A stretch of DNA of 64,000 nt from JABAAE01 sp905480545 (GTDB lineage Bacteria > Planctomycetota > Planctomycetia > Pirellulales > Pirellulaceae). Positions 1 through 9,120 of the stretch are shown here, piece by piece (position 1 is the stretch's first letter; each line of letters starts with the position of its first letter). Position numbers and translations under genes: made by a program. The notes under the pieces are model-generated. The model was given only the letters and a program-made list of their open reading frames with translations. It ran no database searches and was not told the DNA's origin. The stretch is taken from assembly GCA_943788025.1 (NCBI GenBank), contig CALSOR010000016.1, positions 124,001 through 188,000 on the forward strand. Direction: 5' to 3'.

Positions 1-143
1 AGTGCGAATCCTAGTTCGATCGTAATGCCGCGTTTTTTTTCCTCGGGGAGTCGGTCGGTGTTTACGCCCGTCAAGGCGCCAATCAGCGAAGTTTTGCCAT
101 GATCGATATGGCCAGACGTTCCCAAAATCAAGTCGGTCGTCAT
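1..143 (-). CDS. selB: Selenocysteine-specific elongation factor SelB, N-terminal part
   Basis: SelB is the GTPase that delivers Sec-tRNA to UGA codons marked by a SECIS hairpin. The gene starts at ATG 143-141 and runs off the left edge, so only about 47 residues are visible. The reverse-strand translation contains the G1 loop GHIDHGKTS at residues 11-19. It continues through a switch region reading DRLPEEKKRGITIELGFA, a spacing and sequence typical of SelB and unlike EF-Tu, which has GHVDHGKT and a different switch segment. The G3-G5 motifs and the C-terminal SECIS-binding winged helices lie outside the window. No selA or tRNA-Sec gene was seen beside it. Its presence supports the readthrough genes elsewhere in the window. 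Confidence 0.9.
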   Translation of the reverse strand, partial: MTTDLILGTSGHIDHGKTSLIGALTGVNTDRLPEEKKRGITIELGFA

Positions 144-210
144 CGGGTAAACTTTTCCTTTTTCATCTTTTTATTCCATCAAAAAAATTGTTGCTGTCGG
201 GAAAGCATTA

Positions 211-378
211 ATGGACAAGCTTCGCAAGCGACCGATGGATGATCGTCGCACGATCCTATATTCTAAAGAAAGTTATGTCACCGTCTACAAATCGCCGATT
301 GCAGGATTGCTTCGTCCAGAGTTGCTTGGTCCAGACCATTTGAAGATTCATATTTTTCTACCCACGAGGGATCGTTAA
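211..378 (+). CDS. Possible small protein, 55 aa
   Basis: This is a short open frame from ATG 211 to TAA 378, lying between the divergent selB and trmL genes. A purine-rich GGGAAAG lies just upstream of the ATG. The product would be basic and soluble, without a signal peptide, membrane segment or cysteine motif, and it contains LLRPELLGPDHLKIHIFLP near its end. I do not recognise the family. It is listed because it fills most of an otherwise empty 416-base gap and its composition is protein-like. It could equally be a chance frame. Confidence 0.3.
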   Translation: MDKLRKRPMDDRRTILYSKESYVTVYKSPIAGLLRPELLGPDHLKIHIFLPTRDR

Positions 379-559
379 CGGCCTTCGTTGAGTAATGCCT
401 ACCCAATTCAGTTTTGGTGAGCTCAAATTCAAGTCAGCATGTCACCAACGTTGCGCGTTGATTGAGAGAGATTTGGTGCTGTTCGATCAGTCGACAGCCT
501 GCAAGGCGTTGCGTGGATGACACCATTTAAAAAGCAATAAGTCGCTAAACGAGAATTCA

Positions 560-1027
560 TTGAAGTACGAACCGAATTTGCATATTGTCCTTTTTCAACC
601 GGAAATCCCACAGAATACTGGCGCGATTGGTCGAACCTGCGTGGCAATCGGCGCGAAACTATGGTTGGTTCGCCCGCTTGGTTTTCAGTTGACTGAAAAG
701 GCCTTGCGTCGGGCAGGTTTGGATTACTGGCAGCATCTGGAATGGGAAATCGCCGATAGCTGGGAAGATCTGACCAGTAAGCTTGAGACTCGGTTTTGGT
801 ATTTTTCGAAATCCGCAACGTATTGTTTATACGATGCCGAACTTGAAAAAGGTGATGCGTTTGTTTTTGGCCGTGAATCGGCAGGTTTGCCTTTAGATTT
901 ACTGGATGCATCAGACCCGAATGCGCTTCAAATTCCAATTCGGTCGGAAGTGCGCAGTTTAAATCTAAGTTGTAGCGTCGCGGTAGCCGGATACGAGTTA
1001 GTTCGGCAAATGAATTTCCGTCCTTAA
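560..1027 (+). CDS. trmL: tRNA (cytidine/uridine-2'-O-)-methyltransferase TrmL
   Basis: This is a SPOUT-class (SpoU) methyltransferase of 155 residues, the usual length for TrmL, which 2'-O-methylates position 34 of tRNA-Leu isoacceptors using S-adenosylmethionine. Visible family motifs are PEIPQNTGAIGRTC at residues 14-27, FGRESAGL at 103-110 and the knot-forming segment around RSLNLS at 132-137 followed by VAVAGYE. The start is a TTG at 560; no ATG lies upstream in frame, and residue 9 onward already matches the family start. It stands alone, divergent from selB and ahead of the esterase gene. Assignment is firm at family level. The exact tRNA target is inferred. Confidence 0.93.
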   Translation: MKYEPNLHIVLFQPEIPQNTGAIGRTCVAIGAKLWLVRPLGFQLTEKALRRAGLDYWQHLEWEIADSWEDLTSKLETRFWYFSKSATYCLYDAELEKGDAFVFGRESAGLPLDLLDASDPNALQIPIRSEVRSLNLSCSVAVAGYELVRQMNFRP

Positions 1028-1153
1028 TGGTTCGTAGATGAAATCTTGCTTCATTGAGCTTATATTGGGGCTTTGAGTTTGGCTGTCAAGCGTATTGCAG
1101 CCAGCCCCAAATTCACTCTCGCTAATCTTTATTTCTCAGGAGATGTCTCACAG

Positions 1154-2596
1154 ATGAAATCCCACCGAGCGATTATGTTTATCGCATTTATTTTATTGAC
1201 AAGCAGCATTGCGATTGCCGAAACGAAATTGCCATCCATTATTGGTGGCAACATGGTGTTGCAACGTGAAAAACCGATTCCAGTCTGGGGTTGGGATGAT
1301 ACAGCGGCTGATGTGACGGTTTCGTTCAATGGAAAAACCATGACCGCCAAGGTCACCGAAGGCAAATGGATGGTTGAGCTTCCCAGGATGAAAGCGGGCG
1401 GCCCGTTCGTAATGACCGTTAAAGGCTCTTCCGAAATCAAACTTGAGAACATCTTGATCGGCGAAGTCTGGTTGTGTAGCGGCCAATCAAATATGGAGTG
1501 GGCAGTACGCAGTTCGGACAATTCAAAAGAGGAAATCGCTGCGGCGAAGCATCCGATGATTCGCCACATTAAGATCCCCCATCGTCCATCGGACAAGCCG
1601 GAATCAGATGTCCCATCGCAAGGTTGGCAGGTTTGTTCTCCTGAGACCGTTCCTGGTTTTACAGCAGTCGGATATTTCTTTGGCCGAAAGTTGCAAAAGG
1701 AATTGAACGTCCCAATCGGTCTGATCGGTTCCAATTGGGGAGGAACGCGAATTGAACCGTGGACACCACCAGAAGGTTTCAAACAGGTTCCAGCATTGAA
1801 GAAAGATTTTGCGGAAAAACTGGCCCAATTCCCAAGCAAGTCACCAATCAAGAACAAAGAAGGCAAAGTAACCGGACAAAGGATCAATCATCAATCTCCG
1901 CTCGCGTTGTACAACGGAATGATTCATCCGTTGTTGCCTTATTCGATTCGTGGAGCCATTTGGTATCAAGGTGAATCAAACAACGGTGAAGGCATGTTGT
2001 ATTACGAAAAAATGAAGGCCTTGATCGCAGGCTGGCGTTCTGTTTGGAAGGACGCCGAGATGCCGTTTTATTTTGTTCAGCTTGCTCCGTTCACCTATGG
2101 TCGGGGCAGAGAAGCGGGGCTTCCAGGAATTTGGGAAGCCCAAACCAAAACGCTTGATGTTCCCAATACTGGAATGGCAGTGACGACGGACATCAGCAAT
2201 ATCAAAGACATTCACCCAAGAAACAAGCAGGATGTCGGGGCGAGGTTGGCTTTGTGGGCTCTTGCAAAGAACTACGGCAAATCTGATTTGGTCTACTCTG
2301 GTCCGCTTTACAAATCAATGAAGGCCGATGGGAGCAAAGCGGTTTTGAGTTTCGAACATGTTGGCGGTGGATTAACCTCACTCGACGGCGAAGCTTTGTC
2401 AGACTTTATGATCGCTGGCGCCGACAAAAAGTTTGTCGAAGCGAAGGCGGAAATCGTTGGTGATACGGTTGTCGTTTCTGCTGAGGGGGTATCAACGCCC
2501 AAAGCTGTCCGATTTGGTTGGAGTCAAATCGCCGAGCCAAACTTTGGAAACAAAGCAAAATTGCCGGCGTCACCATTCCGAACTGACAATTGGTAA
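1154..2596 (+). CDS. Secreted sialate O-acetylesterase-type SGNH esterase
   Basis: This is a 480-residue exported esterase of the sialate O-acetylesterase (SASA) family, which removes O-acetyl groups from sugars. The ATG at 1154 is preferred to an in-frame start at 1073 because it begins a clean signal peptide (MKSHRAIM to about residue 22) and has an AGGAG motif about 12 bases upstream. The nucleophile motif GQSN is at residues 110-113, the GES block at 273-275, and the DIHP motif holding the catalytic Asp/His at 352-355. An N-terminal beta-sandwich precedes the hydrolase fold. Such esterases are common planctomycete glycan-processing enzymes; the natural substrate (sialic acid, xylan or algal glycan) cannot be told. 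A hairpin terminator follows the gene. Confidence 0.88.
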   Translation: MKSHRAIMFIAFILLTSSIAIAETKLPSIIGGNMVLQREKPIPVWGWDDTAADVTVSFNGKTMTAKVTEGKWMVELPRMKAGGPFVMTVKGSSEIKLENILIGEVWLCSGQSNMEWAVRSSDNSKEEIAAAKHPMIRHIKIPHRPSDKPESDVPSQGWQVCSPETVPGFTAVGYFFGRKLQKELNVPIGLIGSNWGGTRIEPWTPPEGFKQVPALKKDFAEKLAQFPSKSPIKNKEGKVTGQRINHQSPLALYNGMIHPLLPYSIRGAIWYQGESNNGEGMLYYEKMKALIAGWRSVWKDAEMPFYFVQLAPFTYGRGREAGLPGIWEAQTKTLDVPNTGMAVTTDISNIKDIHPRNKQDVGARLALWALAKNYGKSDLVYSGPLYKSMKADGSKAVLSFEHVGGGLTSLDGEALSDFMIAGADKKFVEAKAEIVGDTVVVSAEGVSTPKAVRFGWSQIAEPNFGNKAKLPASPFRTDNW

Positions 2597-2637
2597 AGCG
2601 AAATTCGCATTCGTCAATTGAAGTTTGATTGAATCCA

Positions 2638-2668
2638 ACAAGGCCGGCGATTTGTCGGCCTTGTTTAT
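2638..2668 (+). terminator. Hairpin terminator after the esterase gene
   Basis: A perfect nine-base-pair inverted repeat ACAAGGCCG / CGGCCTTGT (2638-2646 and 2656-2664) with a nine-base loop lies about 40 bases after the esterase stop. Its T tract is short (TTGTTT). It sits between convergent genes. Confidence 0.5.
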
Positions 2669-2720
2669 GCGCGGACGAGTTCATTAACCACCGTTATTGT
2701 TTTCAACGCAAGTTGAAATA

Positions 2721-3632
2721 CTAGACGTCGCAGACCTTTGCAGCGTGCCGCAGGGACCTGATTTTGTCATCCCATGTCGGGATGAATTCTTGGGCAACGT
2801 AGCCTTGGTATCCGGTTTCCAGAATCGCCTTCATAATCGGCGGGTAGTTGATCTCTTGATTTTCGTCGATTTCGCATCGCCCAGGGTTCCCTGCCGTGTG
2901 ATAGTGGCCAATGTACTCTTTGTAATTTTGTAAACGCCGGATCACATCGCCGTTCATAACCTGGACATGATAAATGTCGAATAGCAGCTTCATATTGGGC
3001 GACCCAATTTGCTTGATAAGATCAACGCAGAAATCAACATCATCACCAAAGTAACCAGGATGCCCCTTCATCGGATGTGTGTCATCACGTGAATTGAGAT
3101 GTTCGAGGCATAGGTTAATCTTGTTTTTTTCCGCGTGGCCAATGACTTCTTTCCATAGTTTGAGGCAATTTTTGATCGATTGGTCTCGGTCGATGTTTTT
3201 TTCTGTCATTCCAGTAAAAGTAATCACGCTCGGACTTCCAACTTTGACTGCCAGATCAATTCCGTCCATTAGCTTTTTTTTGCATTCTGCATGATAGGTC
3301 GGATTGACGGGACCTTTAGCAAATCCATGGCTGCTCACTAACGAGATCTCAAGACCTAATTCTTGGACTGCCGGATAATGTTTGGCATTGATGCCTTCAA
3401 TCGCTACCAGTCCAATTTCTTTGCAGTGTTTCGCAAGCTCTACGTTTGGCATTGGATTGAAGCACCATCCCATTACCGATTGTTTGATTCGACCGTTGGT
3501 GATTTTATATTCATCGATCGAAAGGTTGTTGTTTTGGTCTTTCGCGGAAGCCTGCGCCCCGCCGGCCATTAAAAATGCGGAACCAGCAACTGAAGACGCA
3601 ATCATTCCACGTCGTGAAATTCTGTTTTTCAT
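2721..3632 (-). CDS. Secreted TIM-barrel sugar isomerase (hydroxypyruvate isomerase-like)
   Basis: This 303-residue protein belongs to the xylose-isomerase-like TIM-barrel superfamily, in the branch usually annotated hydroxypyruvate isomerase or sugar phosphate isomerase/epimerase. A twin-arginine-type leader (SRRGMIASSVAGSAFLMAGG) sits at the N-terminus. ATG 3632 is chosen over TTG 3644 because GGAA lies seven bases before it. Barrel motifs are visible: LCLEHLN with the metal-binding Glu, DIYHVQ, HYHTAGNPGRCE, and the closing QEF with the second catalytic Glu. Planctomycetes have many exported paralogues acting in sugar catabolism, often beside Gfo/Idh oxidoreductases. The physiological substrate is unknown. 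Confidence 0.85.
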   Translation of the reverse strand: MKNRISRRGMIASSVAGSAFLMAGGAQASAKDQNNNLSIDEYKITNGRIKQSVMGWCFNPMPNVELAKHCKEIGLVAIEGINAKHYPAVQELGLEISLVSSHGFAKGPVNPTYHAECKKKLMDGIDLAVKVGSPSVITFTGMTEKNIDRDQSIKNCLKLWKEVIGHAEKNKINLCLEHLNSRDDTHPMKGHPGYFGDDVDFCVDLIKQIGSPNMKLLFDIYHVQVMNGDVIRRLQNYKEYIGHYHTAGNPGRCEIDENQEINYPPIMKAILETGYQGYVAQEFIPTWDDKIRSLRHAAKVCDV

Positions 3633-3725
3633 TTTTATTTCCAAATTGTTGATGCGTTGTCGCTCGGGACGGCTGGCGATGAAGCGACTTGACTGCCAAA
3701 CAAACTGCGAGGGATGAGTTTCAGT

Positions 3726-6161
3726 TTATTCTTTTTCTGACTGTTTAGCAGAAGCGACTGTCGTCAATTGTTCATTCTGAAAATCAGGCGTCTTCATCAA
3801 CCAGGTGATGACTGCCCCGGCGATCACGCCAATAAAAGCGAGCCATAAAATGCCCGACGGAAATCCATCTTGATTCTCTTTGATCCATCCAGCGGAAGCA
3901 AGCTTGTCCTCATAATAAGCAACGGAAACCAGGATTCCATTGTTTACTGTGTGCAAAATCATGCCCGGAATGATGCTGCCGCTTTTATAGCTGAGCCAAG
4001 CAAGGACTAATCCTGCTAGAAATGATGGCAGGAATTTTTGCGACGATAGATCGGTTAGGGAAAGGGTGTGAAAAATCCCAAATGCCAATGCGGAAACGAT
4101 GATCGCGACCCAGGCACGGTTTTGAGAAAACAAGGCACGAAACAAAACTCCCCGGAAAAAGAATTCTTCACACACAGCCGGGATGACCGAAAAACAGAAC
4201 ACGATCAAAAACGGATTTACCGTTCTCCACTGTTCTACGACTGCTTTCGCTTTTTCAATCAATTGCTGGTTCCACTCGGGAACGTCGCTTGAGCTGCCTT
4301 GAATGAATCCTATCCAATCGTTTACCAAATAAACCAGTTGGCCGACCAAGGGCCACAGGCAAACGCCAATTAAAACAGCTGCAACATAACCCATCCCATT
4401 TCCGAATTTGAGCTTGAGCGCATTTTTGAGGCGAACATTGCCATGCCAAAGAAACAAATAGGGAACCACAACGAAAACAATAACGGTGGAAAGCGCAAAT
4501 GGTAATAAGTTGTGCCAATACGCGACTTTCTCCACCTCAATCCCTTGCCAATTTGCGACAACGCCAGGAACACGGCTAACCAATCCGATGCTCAAAAAAC
4601 TGAGTGGGAAAATTACGGCTAAACAGGACATGGCGTTGGAGATCGGTACAGTGTTTTGTTTAAGCCTTGGCCGCCGAATCAAGGATCGCCAGCTTGTTTG
4701 GCTGCCGTAAAGAATCGAATCCGATCCGAAGATGCTCGCGGCAATCGACAACGCAGCCAGGCCGTAAACCGTTGTTGAACTGATCGCGATGATTGCCGGC
4801 AGTGGGGTGGCGGTTCCCTCCATGATTTCGCGAGCAAGCAACACAATGTTGACCAACGGAACAACGGAAAGAATTCCGGATAATTGCAGGCCGGGAGTAA
4901 GGCTGATGACTCCGGGCGTTATCGACAAAAGCATTAGCGGAACAATGTAAGCCTGGGCCTCTTTGAAACTGCGAGCAAAACTGGTTACCGCCAACAAAAC
5001 TGCTGAAAAGAATCCGGCAAACAAAATCAATAAACCGAAGACTTGTAGGATCTCCCAGCCACCGAATGAGCCTTCTCCAAAAAGAATCGGAATGAGTCCA
5101 AATACGAATAGTGTTGAAAACATCCCAGTCATGTTCACGACCGCTGTCATCATCGCAACGGTCAGAACACCAATGAACTTGGCGAATAATACCTGGAATC
5201 GTGGAATGGGTGCGGCGATCAACGCCTCCAATGTTCCGCGTTCACGTTCACCCGCCGTTAGGTCAATTGCCGGATACACCGCACCGGTTACGGTCATCAA
5301 GATAAGAATCAATGGGACCAGGCTAGCCATGGAGATTGCGGGGGTCTTACTGGTGCCCTCAATGATCTTATTGACGTATCGACTCACGGACCCGGGCAAG
5401 ATGGGTCGATTGGTCAGTTGTCGAAGTCGGCCTCTTAAGCCGTTCACATCGCGACGGGCAAGCACGTAATTGGTTGCATCGATCCTCTTTCGCAGATATT
5501 CTGCAGCCCGGGCACTGGAGCCGAAATCAGACTGTACGATTTCGATCGTTGGCATTCGCCCAGTCCGCCGCACAACCCGAATCCCTAAATCCGCAGTTCC
5601 CGTTTGAACGATTTCTTCGAGCGTGTTCTCATCAGGGCCCATCGGACGAAGTTCATTATCGACAAAATATCTCTCTTCAGTTGCAGCGACAAAACCAGGA
5701 TCGGACTCTTCTTCGGTACGTGCCCGGACTCCGACGTATTTTGGAAGTTCCAATTCCGGGAAAGCGTAGGCTTCACCAATATTGATGTTGAACCGAATAA
5801 AAAAATCAATTAACGATTCTTCAGGCTTTGGATTCGAATCAGTAGCAGGTTCAATTGCATCGCTTTGCTGCGATTTGTCCGGTGGTTCAATCGTATTGCC
5901 ATCATCGTCCTGCCACGCCTCTTCAAAAACGAAGACGTACTTCGCTTGTTTGGTTTCAGCCGCCGCTGAGAAATAGAACTTTTGGAAAAGGATGCTCAGC
6001 AGGGGATAAATCAGCAGTGGCATTCCTACCAAGGTGATTATTGTTCGGCGATCACGTAGTATTTCCTTCAGCTCTTTGACGGCTAACCGATAGGTGCTAC
6101 CAAAACTTGAGTTTCGTCGAAGAATGGAATGGGAATCGGTCGATCGCTTCGGCTCATTCAT
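3726..6161 (-). CDS. ABC-2 transporter permease fused to CPBP (CAAX-type) intramembrane protease
   Basis: This is an 811-residue polytopic membrane protein. The N-terminal part is a NatB-like ABC-2 permease: a first membrane helix near residues 40-60, a large extracytoplasmic loop, then a block of helices around the TAGERERGTLEALIAAPI segment. The C-terminal part is a CPBP/Abi-type membrane protease with EEFFFRG near residue 662, HTLSL near 700 and HTVNN near 739, the expected Glu-Glu-x3-Arg and two His motifs. ATG 6161 overlaps the stop of the upstream ATPase gene by eight bases (ATGAATGA), indicating translational coupling. The ATPase should drive export. The protease role, perhaps peptide or protein processing, is inference. 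Confidence 0.87.
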   Translation of the reverse strand: MNEPKRSTDSHSILRRNSSFGSTYRLAVKELKEILRDRRTIITLVGMPLLIYPLLSILFQKFYFSAAAETKQAKYVFVFEEAWQDDDGNTIEPPDKSQQSDAIEPATDSNPKPEESLIDFFIRFNINIGEAYAFPELELPKYVGVRARTEEESDPGFVAATEERYFVDNELRPMGPDENTLEEIVQTGTADLGIRVVRRTGRMPTIEIVQSDFGSSARAAEYLRKRIDATNYVLARRDVNGLRGRLRQLTNRPILPGSVSRYVNKIIEGTSKTPAISMASLVPLILILMTVTGAVYPAIDLTAGERERGTLEALIAAPIPRFQVLFAKFIGVLTVAMMTAVVNMTGMFSTLFVFGLIPILFGEGSFGGWEILQVFGLLILFAGFFSAVLLAVTSFARSFKEAQAYIVPLMLLSITPGVISLTPGLQLSGILSVVPLVNIVLLAREIMEGTATPLPAIIAISSTTVYGLAALSIAASIFGSDSILYGSQTSWRSLIRRPRLKQNTVPISNAMSCLAVIFPLSFLSIGLVSRVPGVVANWQGIEVEKVAYWHNLLPFALSTVIVFVVVPYLFLWHGNVRLKNALKLKFGNGMGYVAAVLIGVCLWPLVGQLVYLVNDWIGFIQGSSSDVPEWNQQLIEKAKAVVEQWRTVNPFLIVFCFSVIPAVCEEFFFRGVLFRALFSQNRAWVAIIVSALAFGIFHTLSLTDLSSQKFLPSFLAGLVLAWLSYKSGSIIPGMILHTVNNGILVSVAYYEDKLASAGWIKENQDGFPSGILWLAFIGVIAGAVITWLMKTPDFQNEQLTTVASAKQSEKE

Positions 6162-7041
6162 GCGATCCCTCTGTCTTTTCCAAATCTGAAATGTTGATCG
6201 TAGTCGTTGCATCCGGCGGAATCGATGTCACATCATGTGTCTTCTTTTCTTCCGTGAAAAGACCGTGTTTTGAGTCCGATCTGGACTCGACAGCAACTGA
6301 CTCTTCGTTCAATATTTTCAAAAACATTTCAACTAGCGAACTTTGCCCGGTATCGCGCTGAAGCTGTTCTAGTGATCCTTCCATGCGCAATTTGCCTTCA
6401 AAGATTAGACCGAATCGATCACACAATCTTTGAGCTTCATCCAACCGGTGCGTGGAAACGATAATCGCCTTATTTTGTTCTCGCAACAAATCGATGTAAT
6501 CGAATACCGCTTTGCTGCCCACGATATCAAGTCCTAGCGTTGGTTCATCCAGCAGCATCACAGGGGGTTTGTGAATCAATGCCCTCGCTAAATTGATGCG
6601 TTGTTTTTGTCCGGTGCTTAGCGTCGCACACCGTTGATCCAGCAGTTTTTCCAAGGAGAAAATCTCTGCGATTTCCGCCACATGGGTATCGGCAAGATCA
6701 GGGTCGACACCGTAGACATCCGCAAAGAAAAGAAGCATTTCTCGGGCAGTCAGCCATTGGTACAGTCCGATGGCCGCGGATACAAAACCGATTCGGCGTT
6801 TGACTTCAAAGGAATCAACAGAAGTTCGGAATCCCGCCACTTCCGCATATCCACCATCGGGTTGCAGCAGCCCTAAGATCATTCGAAGCGTCGTTGTTTT
6901 ACCCGCGCCGTTGGGGCCGAGCAAGCCGTAGACTTCACCCGGCTTTACGTAAAATGAAACATCATCGACCGCGACAACCGATCGGCCTTCGTTTTCAAAT
7001 ACTTTGCGGATCTCGCAAACCTTGATGACGCTTTCTGGCAT
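6154..7041 (-). CDS. ABC transporter ATP-binding protein (NatA-like)
   Basis: This 295-residue ABC ATPase powers the permease encoded immediately downstream. Walker A GPNGAGKTT is at residues 42-50, the ABC signature LSTGQ at 141-145, Walker B VMLLDEP at 161-167, and the switch His in STHRLDEA near 198. About 60 residues after the ATPase core are low in hydrophobicity and rich in charged residues, forming an unassigned tail. The gene begins at ATG 7041 and its end overlaps the permease start, so the two form an operon. It resembles NatA/CcmA-type exporters; the cargo is unknown. Confidence 0.93.
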   Translation of the reverse strand: MPESVIKVCEIRKVFENEGRSVVAVDDVSFYVKPGEVYGLLGPNGAGKTTTLRMILGLLQPDGGYAEVAGFRTSVDSFEVKRRIGFVSAAIGLYQWLTAREMLLFFADVYGVDPDLADTHVAEIAEIFSLEKLLDQRCATLSTGQKQRINLARALIHKPPVMLLDEPTLGLDIVGSKAVFDYIDLLREQNKAIIVSTHRLDEAQRLCDRFGLIFEGKLRMEGSLEQLQRDTGQSSLVEMFLKILNEESVAVESRSDSKHGLFTEEKKTHDVTSIPPDATTTINISDLEKTEGSHE

Positions 7042-7145
7042 CCGCTGTTTCTAAAGAATCTTTCATTACCGACCAACTAACAGTATACGAATTAGTCGTG
7101 GAACGTGTTCAGCCTAAACTTTTTTTCGAAAGTTGAAACGAGAGG

Positions 7146-8927
7146 CTATTTCCGAACTTGAGAACTAGGCAGAATAAGTCCTCGGTAGTGTAAGCCGAGC
7201 ATGCGGAAGTAAACGAGTGCAATCATCGAAATTCCAAGTGTGGCCAAAAAGCAGACAAGGAATCCGCCGCCAAAGGTGGTGAAAAACGAAAAAACCGCCA
7301 CAAGGAATGCTGATAAAAGCGAAATTCCAAAAAAGTTCCACCAGTTTTTGGTCTGGGTTTTTAAAGAACCAAATATCGTGGCTGAAAAAGGTTGCGCATT
7401 TGATTTGTTTTCAATCATTGAAAGCACTAACATCGGGAAAAGCAGCAGGCAGCTGAGTCCACCTAGGATGGAGGTCGGAATGTAACTGCTGGTCGAGAGT
7501 ATCAGCGGAATCGAAATCACAACGCCTGGGATCACGGCGAAGACGAACGAAAGAATCACCAGCAACGACTGATTGAGGATTTGCTTGATGTTCCATGATG
7601 TCCATTTTTCAACCATGCGACAACCAGAAATGGTCTGTTTGGTGATGTCAGCGCCAGTTACGGCCAGAACAAACAGGCCGGGAATCGCTACCAAGTAACC
7701 GATCGCTGCAACAAAAGTCCAGTCACCAACGACAAAGGACAATCCGAGACCGGTCAGAAGGGCGACGACCAGATATCGCAGCATCAATTCGGATGATTTG
7801 GTGAACGCAATCATCTCTTGAAACCATTTGTGATCGTTGGAAAACGTTACGGGCAGCAGGTTTTCCTGATCGCGGGGCTGGAACGCTTTTTCTGTTTGAT
7901 CTGCAAGTTCGTTTGCCTCTGTCGTTGCGACGCCGGCAGGAACGGCTTCATCGCTGTGGAGGTTGTCTTTTGTTTTCGGTGCTGATTTGTTTTCGGAATC
8001 CGTTATGTGATCAGTGTTTTTCGTTTCATCCGCCGCAGCATTGTTTTGCTTTGCCGCATGTGATCGATTCGGTTTTTTTTTGGGGGGCAGAACTCTGGGT
8101 GTTTCTTTAGCGGGTCGCTGCGGTTGTATCGATGGGTTGGCCGCCAGGTCTTCGCTGTGTTGTTCGGGTTTTTGGAAAGCTTGTTTTGGCGTGGCCGGTT
8201 TTATATTCGCTGTTGCGGGCTCAATGGTTGTTTCAGCAGGCGGTCTATTCGGCAATGTGTCCAGCACTTCGTCCGCTGATCTCTCCAAATTGAATTCGTC
8301 CGCGACGGAATCGATTGCACCAGAGCCCTTGTCGCGATTTTCAAGTCGTTCAGAGTCAAGCTCCTTTGGAACTTCCGATGTTGGATTGTCAATCGATGGT
8401 GTTGATTCTTTTGACTTTGTTGATTCGGCTGTTGGAGCGACTTCGTCGGAAAACCGAAAGGTGCTGACCTCTACACTGCCCAGTGTCATCCCTGTGTCGG
8501 TGACCACGACGCCGTATCCGTCAGGATTAATGTCCTGAGTTGTGGTTTGAATCGATGAATAATCAATCGGAGCATCATTAGGGATGGCCGGATGGTCTTT
8601 TGACTGAGTTGCCAGTGCTGCGGTTTCTGAATTCGTCAACGATTCAGGTGCCGTTTCAGGAGTGGCCTGGCCAGAGGGTGAAGGCGTTTTCGCCGTATCG
8701 ACTGACTGTTGGGGAACCGGTTTGGGATCTGCGCTTTTCGGACCCGTCTCTTTTGAATCCAATGATGGGGGATTTGATTCAGGTTTATTCAGATCCTCGG
8801 CTTTGGGCACCATCGTTGTTTTGCACCGAAAGCACGGGATTTTTTCCTTGGCCGACTCCGCAAACGTTTTTTTTTGGGCGTTGCATTTTGGGCAAACGAA
8901 TTTCGTGATTTTTTTCTTGGCGGCCAC
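7146..8927 (-). CDS. Zinc-ribbon multi-pass membrane protein of unknown function
   Basis: This 593-residue protein has three parts. Residues 1-40 form a zinc-ribbon with CPKC at 12-15 and CFRC at 32-35. Residues 41-360 are a long low-complexity linker rich in Pro, Ser, Thr, Glu and Lys, likely disordered. The last 230 residues contain several hydrophobic membrane helices, including segments near LVVALLTGLGLSFVVG and LLVILSFVFAVIPGVVISI. I do not recognise a named family; the architecture (ribbon, disordered linker, membrane domain) recurs in planctomycetes. It lies on the same strand as the ABC operon but 104 bases upstream of it, so co-transcription is possible. The function is unknown. Confidence 0.75.
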   Translation of the reverse strand: MAAKKKITKFVCPKCNAQKKTFAESAKEKIPCFRCKTTMVPKAEDLNKPESNPPSLDSKETGPKSADPKPVPQQSVDTAKTPSPSGQATPETAPESLTNSETAALATQSKDHPAIPNDAPIDYSSIQTTTQDINPDGYGVVVTDTGMTLGSVEVSTFRFSDEVAPTAESTKSKESTPSIDNPTSEVPKELDSERLENRDKGSGAIDSVADEFNLERSADEVLDTLPNRPPAETTIEPATANIKPATPKQAFQKPEQHSEDLAANPSIQPQRPAKETPRVLPPKKKPNRSHAAKQNNAAADETKNTDHITDSENKSAPKTKDNLHSDEAVPAGVATTEANELADQTEKAFQPRDQENLLPVTFSNDHKWFQEMIAFTKSSELMLRYLVVALLTGLGLSFVVGDWTFVAAIGYLVAIPGLFVLAVTGADITKQTISGCRMVEKWTSWNIKQILNQSLLVILSFVFAVIPGVVISIPLILSTSSYIPTSILGGLSCLLLFPMLVLSMIENKSNAQPFSATIFGSLKTQTKNWWNFFGISLLSAFLVAVFSFFTTFGGGFLVCFLATLGISMIALVYFRMLGLHYRGLILPSSQVRK

Positions 8928-9120
8928 AATGAATGAATCAAATCTGAAAAACTAGGTTCCTAGACGGATTATGCGATTTTTTTCAAAATTTAGCATACGA
9001 ATCGCGGTCTTATCCACAGTCCCGACTATTTTAAGGGTTTTTCGATAGCCGAATTCTAGTATTTTACGCGACATAGGGTTTCTGCCGAGATCACTCCCCT
9101 TCACACCGAAGATTTAACGC

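Noticed and set aside
144..559. tRNA-Sec gene next to selB
   Set aside because: I searched by eye for a long-variable-arm tRNA with a TCA anticodon and found none; a covariance-model scan could still find it elsewhere.
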